Source: Lepidostoma basale
Taxonomy: Eukaryota; Arthropoda; Insecta; Trichoptera; Lepidostomatidae
Reading direction: 5' to 3'
Assembly (NCBI GenBank): GCA_022606425.2
Contig: JAHDVF020000053.1
Coordinates: 1,240,001-1,304,000, forward strand
DNA length: 64,000 nt
The translations under genes were made by a program, and so were the position numbers. The notes under the pieces are model-generated. The model had not been told where the DNA came from. It did no database searches and saw only the letters and a list, made by a program, of their open reading frames with translations. Each line of letters starts with the position of its first letter. Position 1 is the first letter of the stretch. Of the stretch, positions 1-9,636 are shown in pieces.

Positions 1-397
1 TAAAATAATGTGCTATTAATGTTTGGAAAAAAACATCAGAATTTCATCATCACAGAAGTTTTAATGCAAGAGATATTTAAAAAAATAGAAAGCTGTTTCT
101 TCGTAAGCTGTTTTGTGTTAACAGTTATACGCTGTTTTAATTAAGTTATAGCGTGTTTTCCAGATAAACCTCTTACCGCGTCTGCTGCTACTTGCTTCTT
201 CGTGGAAATTGGTAAAAGCGGCCTGACTGTTATTTCCTTATTATCTGACAGATGCCAGTTCTGTTACGACATATATTTTTCGGCTAACAACAAGTAAACA
301 TAAGCTTCATTATATTCTATTGCAATCTTCCTTAGTTTTAGATTGAATACTCCAGTGTGTATAATTTATTATTTTGGTTAAGTGTTTAAATTTAAAA
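1..397. other. AT-rich sequence, nothing recognised
   Basis: There is no open frame of note and no repeat that I can place. A slightly GC-richer patch at about 170-300 has no recognisable coding content. Confidence 0.6.
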
Positions 398-570
398 TTA
401 ACTAACTAACTAATGAAGGGGTAGGCATAAAGAATGGCCTGCCACACTTTTCTTTCTTGACATATGGTACTTCTCTCGATTCCTCAACATTCATATATAG
501 GGTCATGCACGCGCGTCGATTTCTCCGACAACTCACGTGGCCGACATTCAATATTTGATTTATTTAATAT
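398..570 (-). mobile_element. Family A LINE, 3' fragment
   Basis: The (CTAA)n run at 398-412 is the complement of the (TTAG)n tail. It is followed by the A 3' end in reverse complement, the same block seen at 4.7, 16.5 and 29.3 kb: a short GGGGTAGGCA stretch, then GCACGCGCGTCGATTTCTC. The copy has lost the usual CATCACGCCGTCTC just inside the tail. It is truncated at the LINE's 5' side and has no intact frame. Confidence 0.8.
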
Positions 571-971
571 CACAAGTGTATTATTATTGTTTTTAAGAAA
601 ATATTATCTTTAAATTATTTTATATTGTGTATTTTACATAGATTTTAATCACCATAGTGGTTAAGAGAACCATTAAAAAAAATATTTCTCAAAATATTAT
701 TTGAGAAACTGTGTAGAGAATATTGTTTTAATTTAATTATAAATTACATAAATGTATCATAATTCCACTGTGGTAACGCAATAAGTTTATGATATATCGC
801 CATTGAGGTGAGTTAATCACGAAAACGGCGCTGCGCAAATTATCCTAATTATTATTATTACACTTATTTATAAAACATAATTTGCAGTTTTTGAACTCTA
901 CAATAATATTATCTTATTCAGTATGTAGACCAAAACCAAATAAACTTCTATATTCTTCCTCGACAGACTTC
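571..971. other. AT-rich spacer with a dispersed repeat patch
   Basis: No coding potential. The stretch at about 775-850 (ATATCGCCATTGAGG, then AATCACGAAAACGGCGCT) resembles 31150-31215, so a degraded dispersed repeat of unknown class is likely. Confidence 0.4.
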
Positions 972-1280
972 TATATCGACAGAATTTCAAATGCTGAAAT
1001 GAAGAAGGAATGTAGAGCCGAATAAAGTATTATGAACAAAAATATTAAAAATTCACTGCGTTAGTTTGGACATATATGGTAGAAGAATTGTTAAGAAAGT
1101 ATACGTAAACGGTGTAAATGGAGTACGGAGTCGTCGGAAACCGAGGAAAACTTGGCATGACCAGATTAATCAAATTTTAAGTTCTGCTGTCGGGTATGAA
1201 TGTGGAGGAAACTAGAGACGTGTGTCAGGATCGAGTACACTCTCTCTCATCCTACCCCTTCGGAGAAACGGCGTGATGGT
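972..1280 (+). mobile_element. Family A LINE, 3' fragment
   Basis: This is the C-terminal part of the A reverse-transcriptase ORF plus its 3' UTR. Broken codons for the family motifs can be read: an R-I-S-N-A-like region, a W-F-G-H-M-like region and K-V-Y-V-N-G-V-N. It ends in GGCGTGATGGTTT, the usual junction with the tail. Several stops and frameshifts make it dead. It belongs to the same subfamily as the copy at 8.4 kb. Confidence 0.75.
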
Positions 1281-1654
1281 TTGTCGTTGCTGTTGTTTGA
1301 AGTATCATTTTACTCACTTTATTGGCGTACAACTTATAATGCTAAGCTTGAAAATCTACTATGATTTTTCCAAATTAATTTGTTCCAAGAAGAAAACCGG
1401 TAACTTAACTTTATGGTGAACAATTGAATTATTTTTTGCTTATTGAATAAAAACTCCGCATTGTTCATTAACTCCGCCCATGCCGGTCCAAAACCCGGAT
1501 GAATAAGGAGGAGGGTTGGCGTGCAAGGTTAGCAGCCTACATACCATAAAAAATAACCTCAAGCTCACAGGTCAGAGAAGAAAGCCTCGGACAATAAAGG
1601 ACTACTCTGGAAACTGACCAAAGCACAAAAAACGGACACAAGTACAAAAACATA

Positions 1655-2570
1655 TCAAAAGTCGAATTGCCTGCTGGAATATAATGTCACGGAATAAGAG
1701 AGATCAAGAAATCATTTTGAAACTTAATAAACACAAAATAGATATATGTGCTGTTTCTAAATTAAAGAAAAAAGGCAAAGGGACGTCAAGGTATCCCGAC
1801 TACATCCTAATATATAGTGGAAAGAACAAAAGCGAGAGAGCACATTCCGGAGTTGGATTGATTATACATAATAAATATGAGGAAAACATAGACGACATAG
1901 CATACATTAATGATAGACTTCTGAAGACCACTTTAAAATTCCGAAAGAATACTGTTCATATAATATCGACATACGCACCAGATATTACAAAACCCAAAGA
2001 ACAGACAGAAGACTTCTACAATAGACTGCAACAACTTTTGGACGATTTACCCGCCGGGTACCAAATAATAATACCTACTGGGCGACTTAAATGCCAGAAC
2101 TGATCCACCTGTTAAGCGGAGTTAAACAAAAGTATAATGTACCAACAGTTAACGAGAATGGAATAGAATTGATTACTTTTTGCGCACATAACGAGCTTCG
2201 AATGAATAATACTTTTTTTCCGCATAAGAACCAGCACACATATACGTTTAACAATACCAGAAGAGAAAAATCCATAATAGACTATGTCATTACATATCGA
2301 AATATTCTCCCAACACAAAGGCACGATGTTCGTGTACTTATTTCAGCTAACATCGGCTCAGGTCACAACCTGGTACTATGTAAAATAAACATTGAAAGAC
2401 CATGTCCAAGAATCACAAAGCCGAAAATGATAAAGAAACTCAACAAAGAATCGTTGGAAAACGATAGTACAAGAATATCATACAAGAACAGAATATGTGA
2501 CCAAATAACCAACACTCCAATTGAACAAGATGATAATGTGAATGAAATATGGAACAAAAAAAACACATAA
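1655..2570 (+). pseudogene. RTE endonuclease domain (broken)
   Basis: This encodes the DNA-nicking endonuclease that would start target-primed reverse transcription. The frame opens with ACWNIMSRNKRDQEI near 1657, matching the TWN-type start of such domains. It then shows HIISTYAPD (about 1954-1980), GDLNAR in a shifted frame at 2081 and SIIDYVIT (about 2270). The catalytic SDH motif reads SGHNLVL near 2353-2373, so the aspartate is lost. Frames change near 2080 and 2105-2130. The domain order and length (about 300 codons) fit an AP-like endonuclease of the exonuclease-endonuclease-phosphatase fold. Confidence 0.85.
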
Positions 2571-3850
2571 CAAATGCGGCTGCCGTAGCACTAGGGTATC
2601 AAAACATCAATTTTAATAAGACTAACGATACCAAACCATGGTTTAAGGATGAAATTAAATTATTAGCCGAAACAAAACGAAAAAGTTACCTACAATACAA
2701 AAGTAACTCTGATGCAGAAGAACGTGCAAAATATGTACAAATTAGAAACAGAACGAACAGTGAGAGTAATTTGGAAAATGCTGAGAAAAAGAAAAAAATA
2801 ATTGATTAATTTATACAATCAAAAAAGATACCAACAAATCACAGTGGGAACAGTATTTTGAGCACCTATACAAAGACGACAAACAACAAGGTAAACCATA
2901 TGTCGAAGGCCCATACCAGGACGAAATCACTATTAACCAAGTACAGGTCGCCATCGCCAAACTTAAAAACAGAAAGTCACCAGGCATTGATGATATAAAC
3001 AACGAACTTCACAGGTACGCTGGGGACAAATTACCACAAAAGCTGCACATTTTGTTCAATTAAATTATTATCAAAAACAAAATACCAGAAGAGTGGAGAA
3101 CTAGTATCACAATCCCAATATTTTAAAAAGGCCAAAAAACCGAACCAGAAAATTACAGGGGTATATCTATTTAGTGCTCTACGCAAAAATTATTCAACAA
3201 TACATTTAAAGCAAAATTGAAATCCCAAATAACCCCAGAGAAGAGCAACAGGGTTTCAGAAAAATTAGGCGATGCACAGATGCGATATTCACAATCAGAC
3301 AACATAAGGAAAAGGCAATTGAATTCCAAACCACTGCCTATGTCTGCTTTGTGGACCTCACAAAAGCCTTTGATAGGGTACAATTAAAATACAAAATAAA
3401 CATTCTGATTCAAAAGTCTGTTTCTCCAGAAATTATTAATACAATTAGAGATTTGAAAATGAGAGACAACACCAGAATTAGATGCATTATGAACTTAGTA
3501 AAACAATCCCAGTACTGACAGGTATATGACAAGGAGACAGCCTAAGCCCATTATTCTTCAATCTGACAATGGACGAACTTACAGAGGAGACCCAATCGCT
3601 ACAACTGGGATATAGGATGGGAGAGAAAATTGTCAATGTGGTATGTTATGCAGACGTTGCTATAATCAGAGCTGGAACCAATAATGACTTACAAAAAATG
3701 CTAGACAGACTGCATCACGCCTGTAAAAAATACAACATGACAATCTCTATCGAAAAGACAAAATGTATGACATTTTCCAAAACACCCAAAACATGTAACC
3801 TGGTTATAGAAAATCAACCCACAGGTCAGAACTTTCAAGTATATAGGCAT
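2549..3850 (+). pseudogene. RTE reverse transcriptase domain (broken)
   Basis: The reverse transcriptase would copy element RNA at the nicked target. Visible blocks in order: the linker ending near 2809, KNRKSPGIDDI (about 2970-3000), IPEEWRTSITIPI (about 3088-3121), PENYRGIS, FVDLTKAFDRV (motif A, about 3346-3379), GxQGDSLSPLFFNL (motif B, about 3523-3565) and YADV at 3647-3658. Motif C is normally YADD, so one catalytic aspartate has become valine. Stops occur at about 3061, 3124 and 3500, with frame changes between 3170 and 3340. Confidence 0.85.
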
Positions 3851-3857
3851 AGACCTG

Positions 3858-4346
3858 GTGGTAGGAGCTGATCTGCGCGAAGAAATTCAAGCCCAAGTAA
3901 ACAAGGCAGCTGCAATCTTTGGTGCTCTAAAATCCACAATATGGAAAAACAAAGACACGACCATTAAAAGTAAGATGAGAATCTATAAAGCATGTGTAAG
4001 ACCAATAATAACATGTGGCGTCGAAGCAAGGGCAGACACAGTAAGGACCAAACAAGTTTTGAGGACTTCCGAGATGAAGACACTGAGGACGATAGCAGAC
4101 AAGACACCGAGAATTCTCGTGAGGAATACCAGAATACGAGAGATATGTGAGGTTGAGGATATTATAAGATGGGGCAGACAGCGAAAAAGGGACTGGTACG
4201 GTCTTGTTCAAAGAATGGACCCTACCAGACCCCCCTATATTACATTACATAATCAGCCTCATGGGACTCGTCCTCGTGAAAGACTTCCTAAAAGATGGAA
4301 GGACAGCTGGGAGTCTACCAACACAGGTGGAGCAACACTCTGGAAA
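3858..4346 (+). pseudogene. RTE C-terminal domain (partly open)
   Basis: The 181-codon open frame 3858-4403 covers the C-terminal thumb and tail region of family C. It has KMRIYKACVRPIITCGVEA, then RNTRIREICEVED, IRWGRQRKRDWYG, VQRMDPTR and LPKRWKDSWES. The same motifs recur in other family C copies in this window. The upstream RT frame ends with a frame change near 3850. The last codons run into the A-rich tail and are probably not part of the original protein. Confidence 0.85.
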
Positions 4347-4685
4347 GCAGACCACATAGGTCTACAACAAAAAAGAAAAAGAAAAAGAATATGGCTACCT
4401 TAGAAAAAAAACATTTTTTATTTTTAGAGATTTTAATCAATTTTGGAAAAAAAGGAATACCCAAATATAAGGTGAAGGATCTACACAATACCGGAATGCA
4501 AGAACTAGCAGGAATGTTACGTGATTTTTTTTATCTGCCATTGGACATATTTTTCTCCGTTTTTATTTCTCGTTTGACTTGATCAAATAGTTGTTTGCTG
4601 GTGGAAATTTTTATTTGATAAGTCACAATGTTTAAAAAATATTATTAGATTCAAGATTCAATTAGCTGTCAAGTTTATAATGTAA

Positions 4686-5150
4686 AACTAACTAACTAAC
4701 TAACCATCACGCCGTCTCTCCGAAGGGGTAGGCAGAATGAATGGACTGCCACACCTTTCTTTCCTGACATATTTCTCTCGATTCCTAAACATTCATACAT
4801 CGTGTCATGCACGCGCGTCGATTTCTCTGACTCCTCACATGGCCGACATTCAATATTTGATTTATTTGATCGTGCCAGGTTTTCCTCGGTCTTCCTCTAT
4901 TTCTGGTTCCATTTACATCGTTCACATACTCGTATATTTTTTTACCATTCTTTCTTCATTCATTCTTTCCATATGTCCAAACCATCTTAATGATCCTTTC
5001 ATTATTTTGCTCGCACCGCATTCCCTTCTTATATTTTCATTCGACACTCTATCATACACAGAGTATCCACACATTCGTCTAAGAGATCTCATTTCTACTG
5101 CATTTATTCTACTTTCATCCTTCTTTTTAATGTATAAAATACTATATTCT
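4686..5150 (-). mobile_element. Family A LINE, 3' fragment
   Basis: (CTAA)n then CCATCACGCCGTCTCTCCG at 4687-4722 is the reverse complement of the A tail. On the minus strand the open frame 4922-5194 holds KKDESRINAVEMRSLRRMC, then GYSVYDRVSNENIR and KGSLRWFGHMERMNEERMV, the conserved C-terminal block of A. The copy is 5' truncated near 5150. It carries a six-base insertion at 4929-4934 relative to the copies at 16.7 and 29.5 kb (see findings). Confidence 0.9.
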
Positions 5151-5929
5151 AGAAAATGGCTTGCGAGGGACGCTACATTTAAATTGCATGTCATCTAGGT
5201 AAATAAAGGGACAACTAAAAAGCTTCAAAGGTTTAAATTTCCTTTTATAAAACTGTATGAAATAGAAAATTTACATTTAAAACAAGACCTAAGAGACCGT
5301 CGAGACCGTTGTTTCACAAAAAAATTAATGTAGGCAATGAAACCAAAAGATTTTCAAATTCAGAAAAATAATAAAGAATATTTGATTTGAATAACTAAAG
5401 ATAATCAAAACATTTATATAATTGAAAATAAAATTTTCAAATCTTGAGTTTCTTTTAAAATCTTCTTAAGCAATAAACCTCTTGAAATATATGTCTATTA
5501 TAACGTAAAATTCGTAGTCTGGGGTACATAATGCTTGGTTCGTGGTCTTGTACGTAGAAAATATAATTTTTGGATATGACCAGGTCATTGTTTTTTTTTA
5601 TCACCACGTACTCATTAATTAGACTATAGGATCCTCTAAAATACAATGAAAAAATAAATTTTTATATTTGAATTCTATGAACGTTGCTTGGATACTAAAT
5701 GAAAAATTCTAAAGATCGCCTTTGACAAATTACGATAATTATTTGGACAAAGCTCTCGCAAAAAGCTAAGTTTGGCTTCATTAAAAAGACCGCATCGTTT
5801 ACTATTCATACTAAAATGTTAAAACTGTAAAGTATTATTCTGACAAGTTACTCAGAATTCAGTAGAAGAATTAAAAGAAACCTTAGCCATTATAAGTTAA
5901 TTAAGATTGCCCTTGTTTTTCATACAATG
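5151..5929. other. AT-rich spacer, nothing recognised
   Basis: Only short chance frames are present, and no motif or repeat could be matched to the rest of the window. Confidence 0.6.
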
Positions 5930-5961
5930 CCCAGTGTCATATATACAATGGAACCTCTCAT

Positions 5962-6004
5962 AATGAGTATTTTTTTTATTTTTTTTTTTATTTTTTTTTT
6001 TTTA
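5962..6004. repeat. Poly-T run
   Basis: About 40 bases of T interrupted by single A residues. It could be the complement of a retroposed poly-A tail, but I see no recognisable body beside it. Confidence 0.6.
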
Positions 6005-6289
6005 AAACCCAATTGGGTTATATGGATACATTTTTAGATCTTACTATTTATTTTGCAATGTTTCAGATATATTTTATATTGAGTTGTAGTTAGACTCCTT
6101 GTGTCTATTGGTAGTTCATTGTAAAGTTTCAGTCCATTGTTCAATATCCTAGATTGTCCTGTTTTAGTTCGTGCATTTTGTAAGTGATATCTGTCACAGT
6201 TCCTGGTTCAGTGTCTGTGTATGTCTGAATTTTTACAAAACGAGGAAAACAAATCGTGTAAAAATGCTCCCTTAACGAGTGAAATTTCC

Positions 6290-6660
6290 CATAACGAGTG
6301 AGCTTTGGCCAGAGAGCGTTGTCTAATGTTATTTTGAGGGGTTTGAAACAGTACTTGTGGAGTCTACAGTCGACGAGATTGTATCATTGTCCAATACCAT
6401 GGGATTAGAGGTGGATAACAACGATATTGGTGAGCTTGTGGAAGAACACAGTCAAGAGCTGACTACCGAGGAGCTTATGGGGTTGCATTGTGTCTCTCGG
6501 CAAAAAGTTATTGAGGAGTGTTTTTTGTAGTGGAGGAGAACAAAGTAACAAAGCAATAATCTTCAGGTGGAATAAGAGAAATGCTGAAAATATTGGAAAC
6601 TGTTGCGCCGTACGCAAAGTGAAGTCCAATTGTCGACAACTTTATCAAACAATTGAATAA
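6290..6660 (+). pseudogene. pogo/Tigger-like transposase C-terminal remnant
   Basis: Codons at about 6300-6500 read LWPES, FEGFE, then VDEIVSLSNTMGLEVDNNDI and ELVEEHSQELTTEELM. This matches the acidic C-terminal region after the DDE domain of Tigger/pogo transposases (established family knowledge: IVSLGxxMGLEVD followed by ELVExHxxELTTEEL). A stop near 6527 and later disruptions end it. The catalytic domain and inverted repeats were not found. GAACCTCTCATAATGAGTA near 5950 could be a worn terminal repeat, but this is uncertain. Confidence 0.75.
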
Positions 6661-6689
6661 AATGGCAAAACGTATTAATTACAAATCAA

Positions 6690-7710
6690 CTGTCAACTAT
6701 CAAATTGACAGTCTGTAAAAACAATGTTGCGAGTTTAAAAACCAAACCTTTAAAAAAAACACCCTTTGGTAGTTTCAGGTTAAGATTATTGTTACAAAAG
6801 AAGGCTCTCATTATATTAAATGCGGCACGTACAACTTCAATTCTGCATTTTATTACAATATCTGAGTCAAGCAATTTAGTTACAATGCTGCCGAGGTATT
6901 TAAATTGGTCAATCATTTCTATATTCAAATCAGTTGTAGGGTTTATAATTTTGGTTTGGGAGGTTTTGCCCTAATTACAGAGTTTGCCTACTTGTTCCAG
7001 TGGCGTTGTTGCCCATCACCGGTGTTCATTTGTACAAGTAGTTATCTAGATGGTTGTCCCGCTATCTCTTTGGTCGCCAGGGCTTCGTTTGTTAATTAGC
7101 AGGGTGCACCACGGGCAAGTGAGGTTGACATTTGGACGTCCTGGACGCTGGACCGACGATCTGAAGAGGATTGCTGGACATGGATGGATGGGAGCGGCAG
7201 TGAATAGGGGGCGTTGGTGTACTTTGGGATAGGTCTACGTTCAGCAGTGGATGACAGACGGCTGATGATGAATTGTATGCAGAATAACGAAGTCACCCAA
7301 ATGTTATCCATTTGGTTTTCACAACTTTGATTTTCAATCCCAGACACACTCTTGCTATATCAATTATATTTAGGAATTCTTGGAGATCGGGTTTGGTATC
7401 AGCTATAATAAATGTGTCATCAAAATACCTGATGTTTCAATAACAACCCAACATTCACTCCCAGACTGGAGTATTATATACTTTAGAAGACTTCATTGGA
7501 ACACAAGTTAAATAATAGAGGTTACAAAATGCAGCTTTGTCGAACTCCTCTGCGTGTAGCTATTTCGTTTGTACTTTAATTTCCATATCTAATCTCCGCA
7601 GTTTGATACCAGTAGAGATTCTTAACGAAGTTTGATTTTTTTAATCAAAATTGCAAGGCTTGAGTATTTTCATCAATTCCATGTATCTCGCACTCTGTTA
7701 AATGCCTTTT
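6690..7710 (-). pseudogene. RTE-type reverse transcriptase fragment, split by an insertion
   Basis: Read on the minus strand from 7710: KAFNRVRYMELMK-like codons (motif A region), RRGVRQSCI (motif B), NIRYFDDTFIIADTKPDL (motif C, with both aspartates kept, about 7385-7439), then VKTKWITFG near 7300. The frame stops at about 7268 and resumes at about 7000 with INPTTDLNIEMIDQFKYLGS and ARAAFN-like codons down to 6690. The gap holds a plus-strand RTE end (next entry). It lacks the endonuclease and 3' tail and has several stops. Confidence 0.8.
7005..7267 (+). mobile_element. Family D (BovB-like RTE) 3' end nested in another RTE
   Basis: The frame at about 7125-7265 reads TFGRPGRWTDDLKRIAG, then HGWMGAAVNRGRW, ending VYVQQWMTDG and a stop. 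This is the C terminus of BovB-like LINEs and is nearly the same as 56.6-56.73 kb. It lies in opposite orientation inside the 6.69-7.71 kb RT fragment, so it is the younger insertion. The left boundary is approximate. Confidence 0.75.
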
Positions 7711-8366
7711 AATAATCGATGAAGCATGCAAAGATTTGAAATATTGTTGTTCGTGAAAATATTTATAAAATTAAGTGGATATTTAGTGTTGCAAATTCTT
7801 CTTTTAAAAAAACAATTTAATTGCACGATTTTAACGCCTCAACCTTCAATACAAATATTTCATTTGAAGAAAATACTGTGTGATAACGCGACAGCTTACG
7901 CTGTTGGAGAAATGCCGATCAATATAACAAAAAGAATTAAATATAATAATAATATTACATTTGTAAAATTTGTTCTTTATAAACACACAATGTAATTTGA
8001 GTACATATAAATTGCAGGCTGTAAACAGTCAAAGGGGTAAAATGAAAAACGCCTCAAGGGGTCACGATCTGTAGCAATGAGCTCACGACCGAGATAAAAA
8101 AAACTCTTAGATTTGTTTTTCTTTATTTGAATTTGAGATAAAAAAAGCTTACTGATTTCAAAGAAGAATGGTTTTCATTTTGATGAAACAATCAAAACCA
8201 TGACCGAACATACACCGCACATTGATTTAAAAAAGTGGTCTTTGAGGATATTGAATGTACATATCATACATTTATTTAACTTGTCAAAATAAGTTTTATA
8301 AAGCTACGTAAACAAAAGCTAGGAAACTTAATTACTATTCACAAATATTAATTATTAATGATTTAA
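7711..8366. other. AT-rich spacer, nothing recognised
   Basis: An 89-codon open frame at 7726-7995 has no recognisable motif and a composition expected of AT-rich non-coding DNA. Confidence 0.55.
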
Positions 8367-8367
8367 T

Positions 8368-8845
8368 AACAACCCTAATGTATGCATGTGAAGCATGGAA
8401 CTAGCAGAAGAAGGATGAGAGCAGAATAAATGTGGTAGAGATGAGATCCCTTAGACGTATGTGTAGTAAAACGATGTACGACAGAATTCCAAAACTCGAT
8501 ATAAGGAAGGAATGTAGAGCGGAAGAAAGTATTATGAACAAAATAAAGGATCACTGTGTTGGTGTGGACGTATGGAACGCATGGATGAAGGTAGAATGGT
8601 TAAAAAAAGTATACGTTAACGGTGTAAATGGAGTACAAAGTCGCGGGAGACCGAGGAAAACTTGGCGTAACCAAATTAATCAAATTTTAAAGGTCGGCCA
8701 TGTCAGAAGTCAAGAATTGACGCAGGTATATAAATCGCTGTATTAATGTAGATTAAACTAGAGAAGTTTGTTATAATTAAGTTGTGTTGTGGTCCATTCT
8801 CTCTGCCTACTTTTTCAGAGAAAGGGCTTGATGGTTTGTTGTTGT
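8368..8845 (+). mobile_element. Family A LINE, 3' fragment
   Basis: The 104-codon frame 8432-8746 covers VEMRSLRRMC, then YDRIPKLDIRKECRAEESIM and KKVYVNGVNGVQSRGRPRKTW, the C-terminal block of A. The frame breaks before the 3' UTR. The 3' end is CTTGATGGTTTGTTGTTG, so the tail here is (GTT)n instead of (TTAG)n. Truncated at its 5' side. Confidence 0.85.
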
Positions 8846-8888
8846 TGTTGTAAATGACTTAAAAAATCTTTAGGAATAATGCTTTAAG

Positions 8889-9480
8889 TAAGTAAGTAAC
8901 TAACTAACTAACTATCACGCCGTCTCCCCGAAAGGGTAGGCAGAAAGAATGGACTGCCACGCTTTAACCGATACGGCACTCCATCCTTCTCTCTCCGCCC
9001 TCGCGGAAGACGCCGTGTGATGGGTTGCGAACCTCGTCGCCACCAATAGGCATATCAACGCGCACACTTCGATCGTCGAACGTCCACAAAATAAATCTTA
9101 AAAAAATTATATAAAATACAATGATTTAAAATAAAATAACAAATTAAAAATAATATAACACATAATGTTCTTTTAGATGCACATGTTGTCAACTGGAAGA
9201 TCCGGACTTTTGTCTTTATTTAATTTATATTCCACCTATCCACCGTTCCTTGAAATAACTGTAATTAGGGACTTAAACAATCCAACTCCAGCAAGAACTT
9301 CAAAATATTATCAAATATTGAATTTAATTTTATATAATTTATTACTCCACGTATCGAACGTTTTTTCAAATATAAATTAACTATAATTAGGCACTTAAAA
9401 CAATTCGACACCAGCAAGAACTTTAAAATATTATTGAAGAATTTATTCAAATTATCATTGGAACAAATGCTTTTAATATT
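8889..9480 (-). mobile_element. Family B SINE-like element (shares the A tail)
   Basis: On the minus strand it ends in the CGGAGACGGCGTGATAGTTA junction and (TTAG)n tail also found on family A. The body is different: CGCAACCCATCACACGGCG, a region equivalent to TTTATTTTGTGGACGTTGGA, then the block AAAGTCCGGATCTTCC and GTTCTTGCTGGAGTTGG. The body recurs at 31.4, 54.2 and 58.3 kb, and in part at 45.9 kb. No ORF. Length is about 0.55-0.6 kb. Interpreted as a non-autonomous partner of family A. Confidence 0.8.
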
Positions 9481-9636
9481 GTATATAAATACTTTCCTTT
9501 CGTAATTTTTTGGAAACAGACAAAATATTCGATGTTTTTATCAGCTAGTTTTTCAGATAGATAAAAGGAAAGATTCTTTTATGTATTTAGAAAAGTAAAA
9601 TTTCATAATACTTTTGAATTTTGTAAACTATCAAAT

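Larger units (their letters stand above)
1462..4392 (+). mobile_element. Family C RTE-type LINE, nearly full length, decayed
   Basis: One copy of about 2.9 kb runs from a 5' leader (GGAGGGTTGGCGTGCAAGG near 1510) through an apurinic-like endonuclease, a reverse transcriptase and a C-terminal domain to an A-rich tail of AAGAAAAAGAAAAAG near 4370. The order endonuclease-RT in one frame is typical of RTE elements. At least four frameshifts and several stops break the ORF, and key active-site residues are altered (separate entries). No clear target duplication was found. Fragments of the same family lie at 14.4, 15.1, 27.7 and 54.5 kb. Confidence 0.85.
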
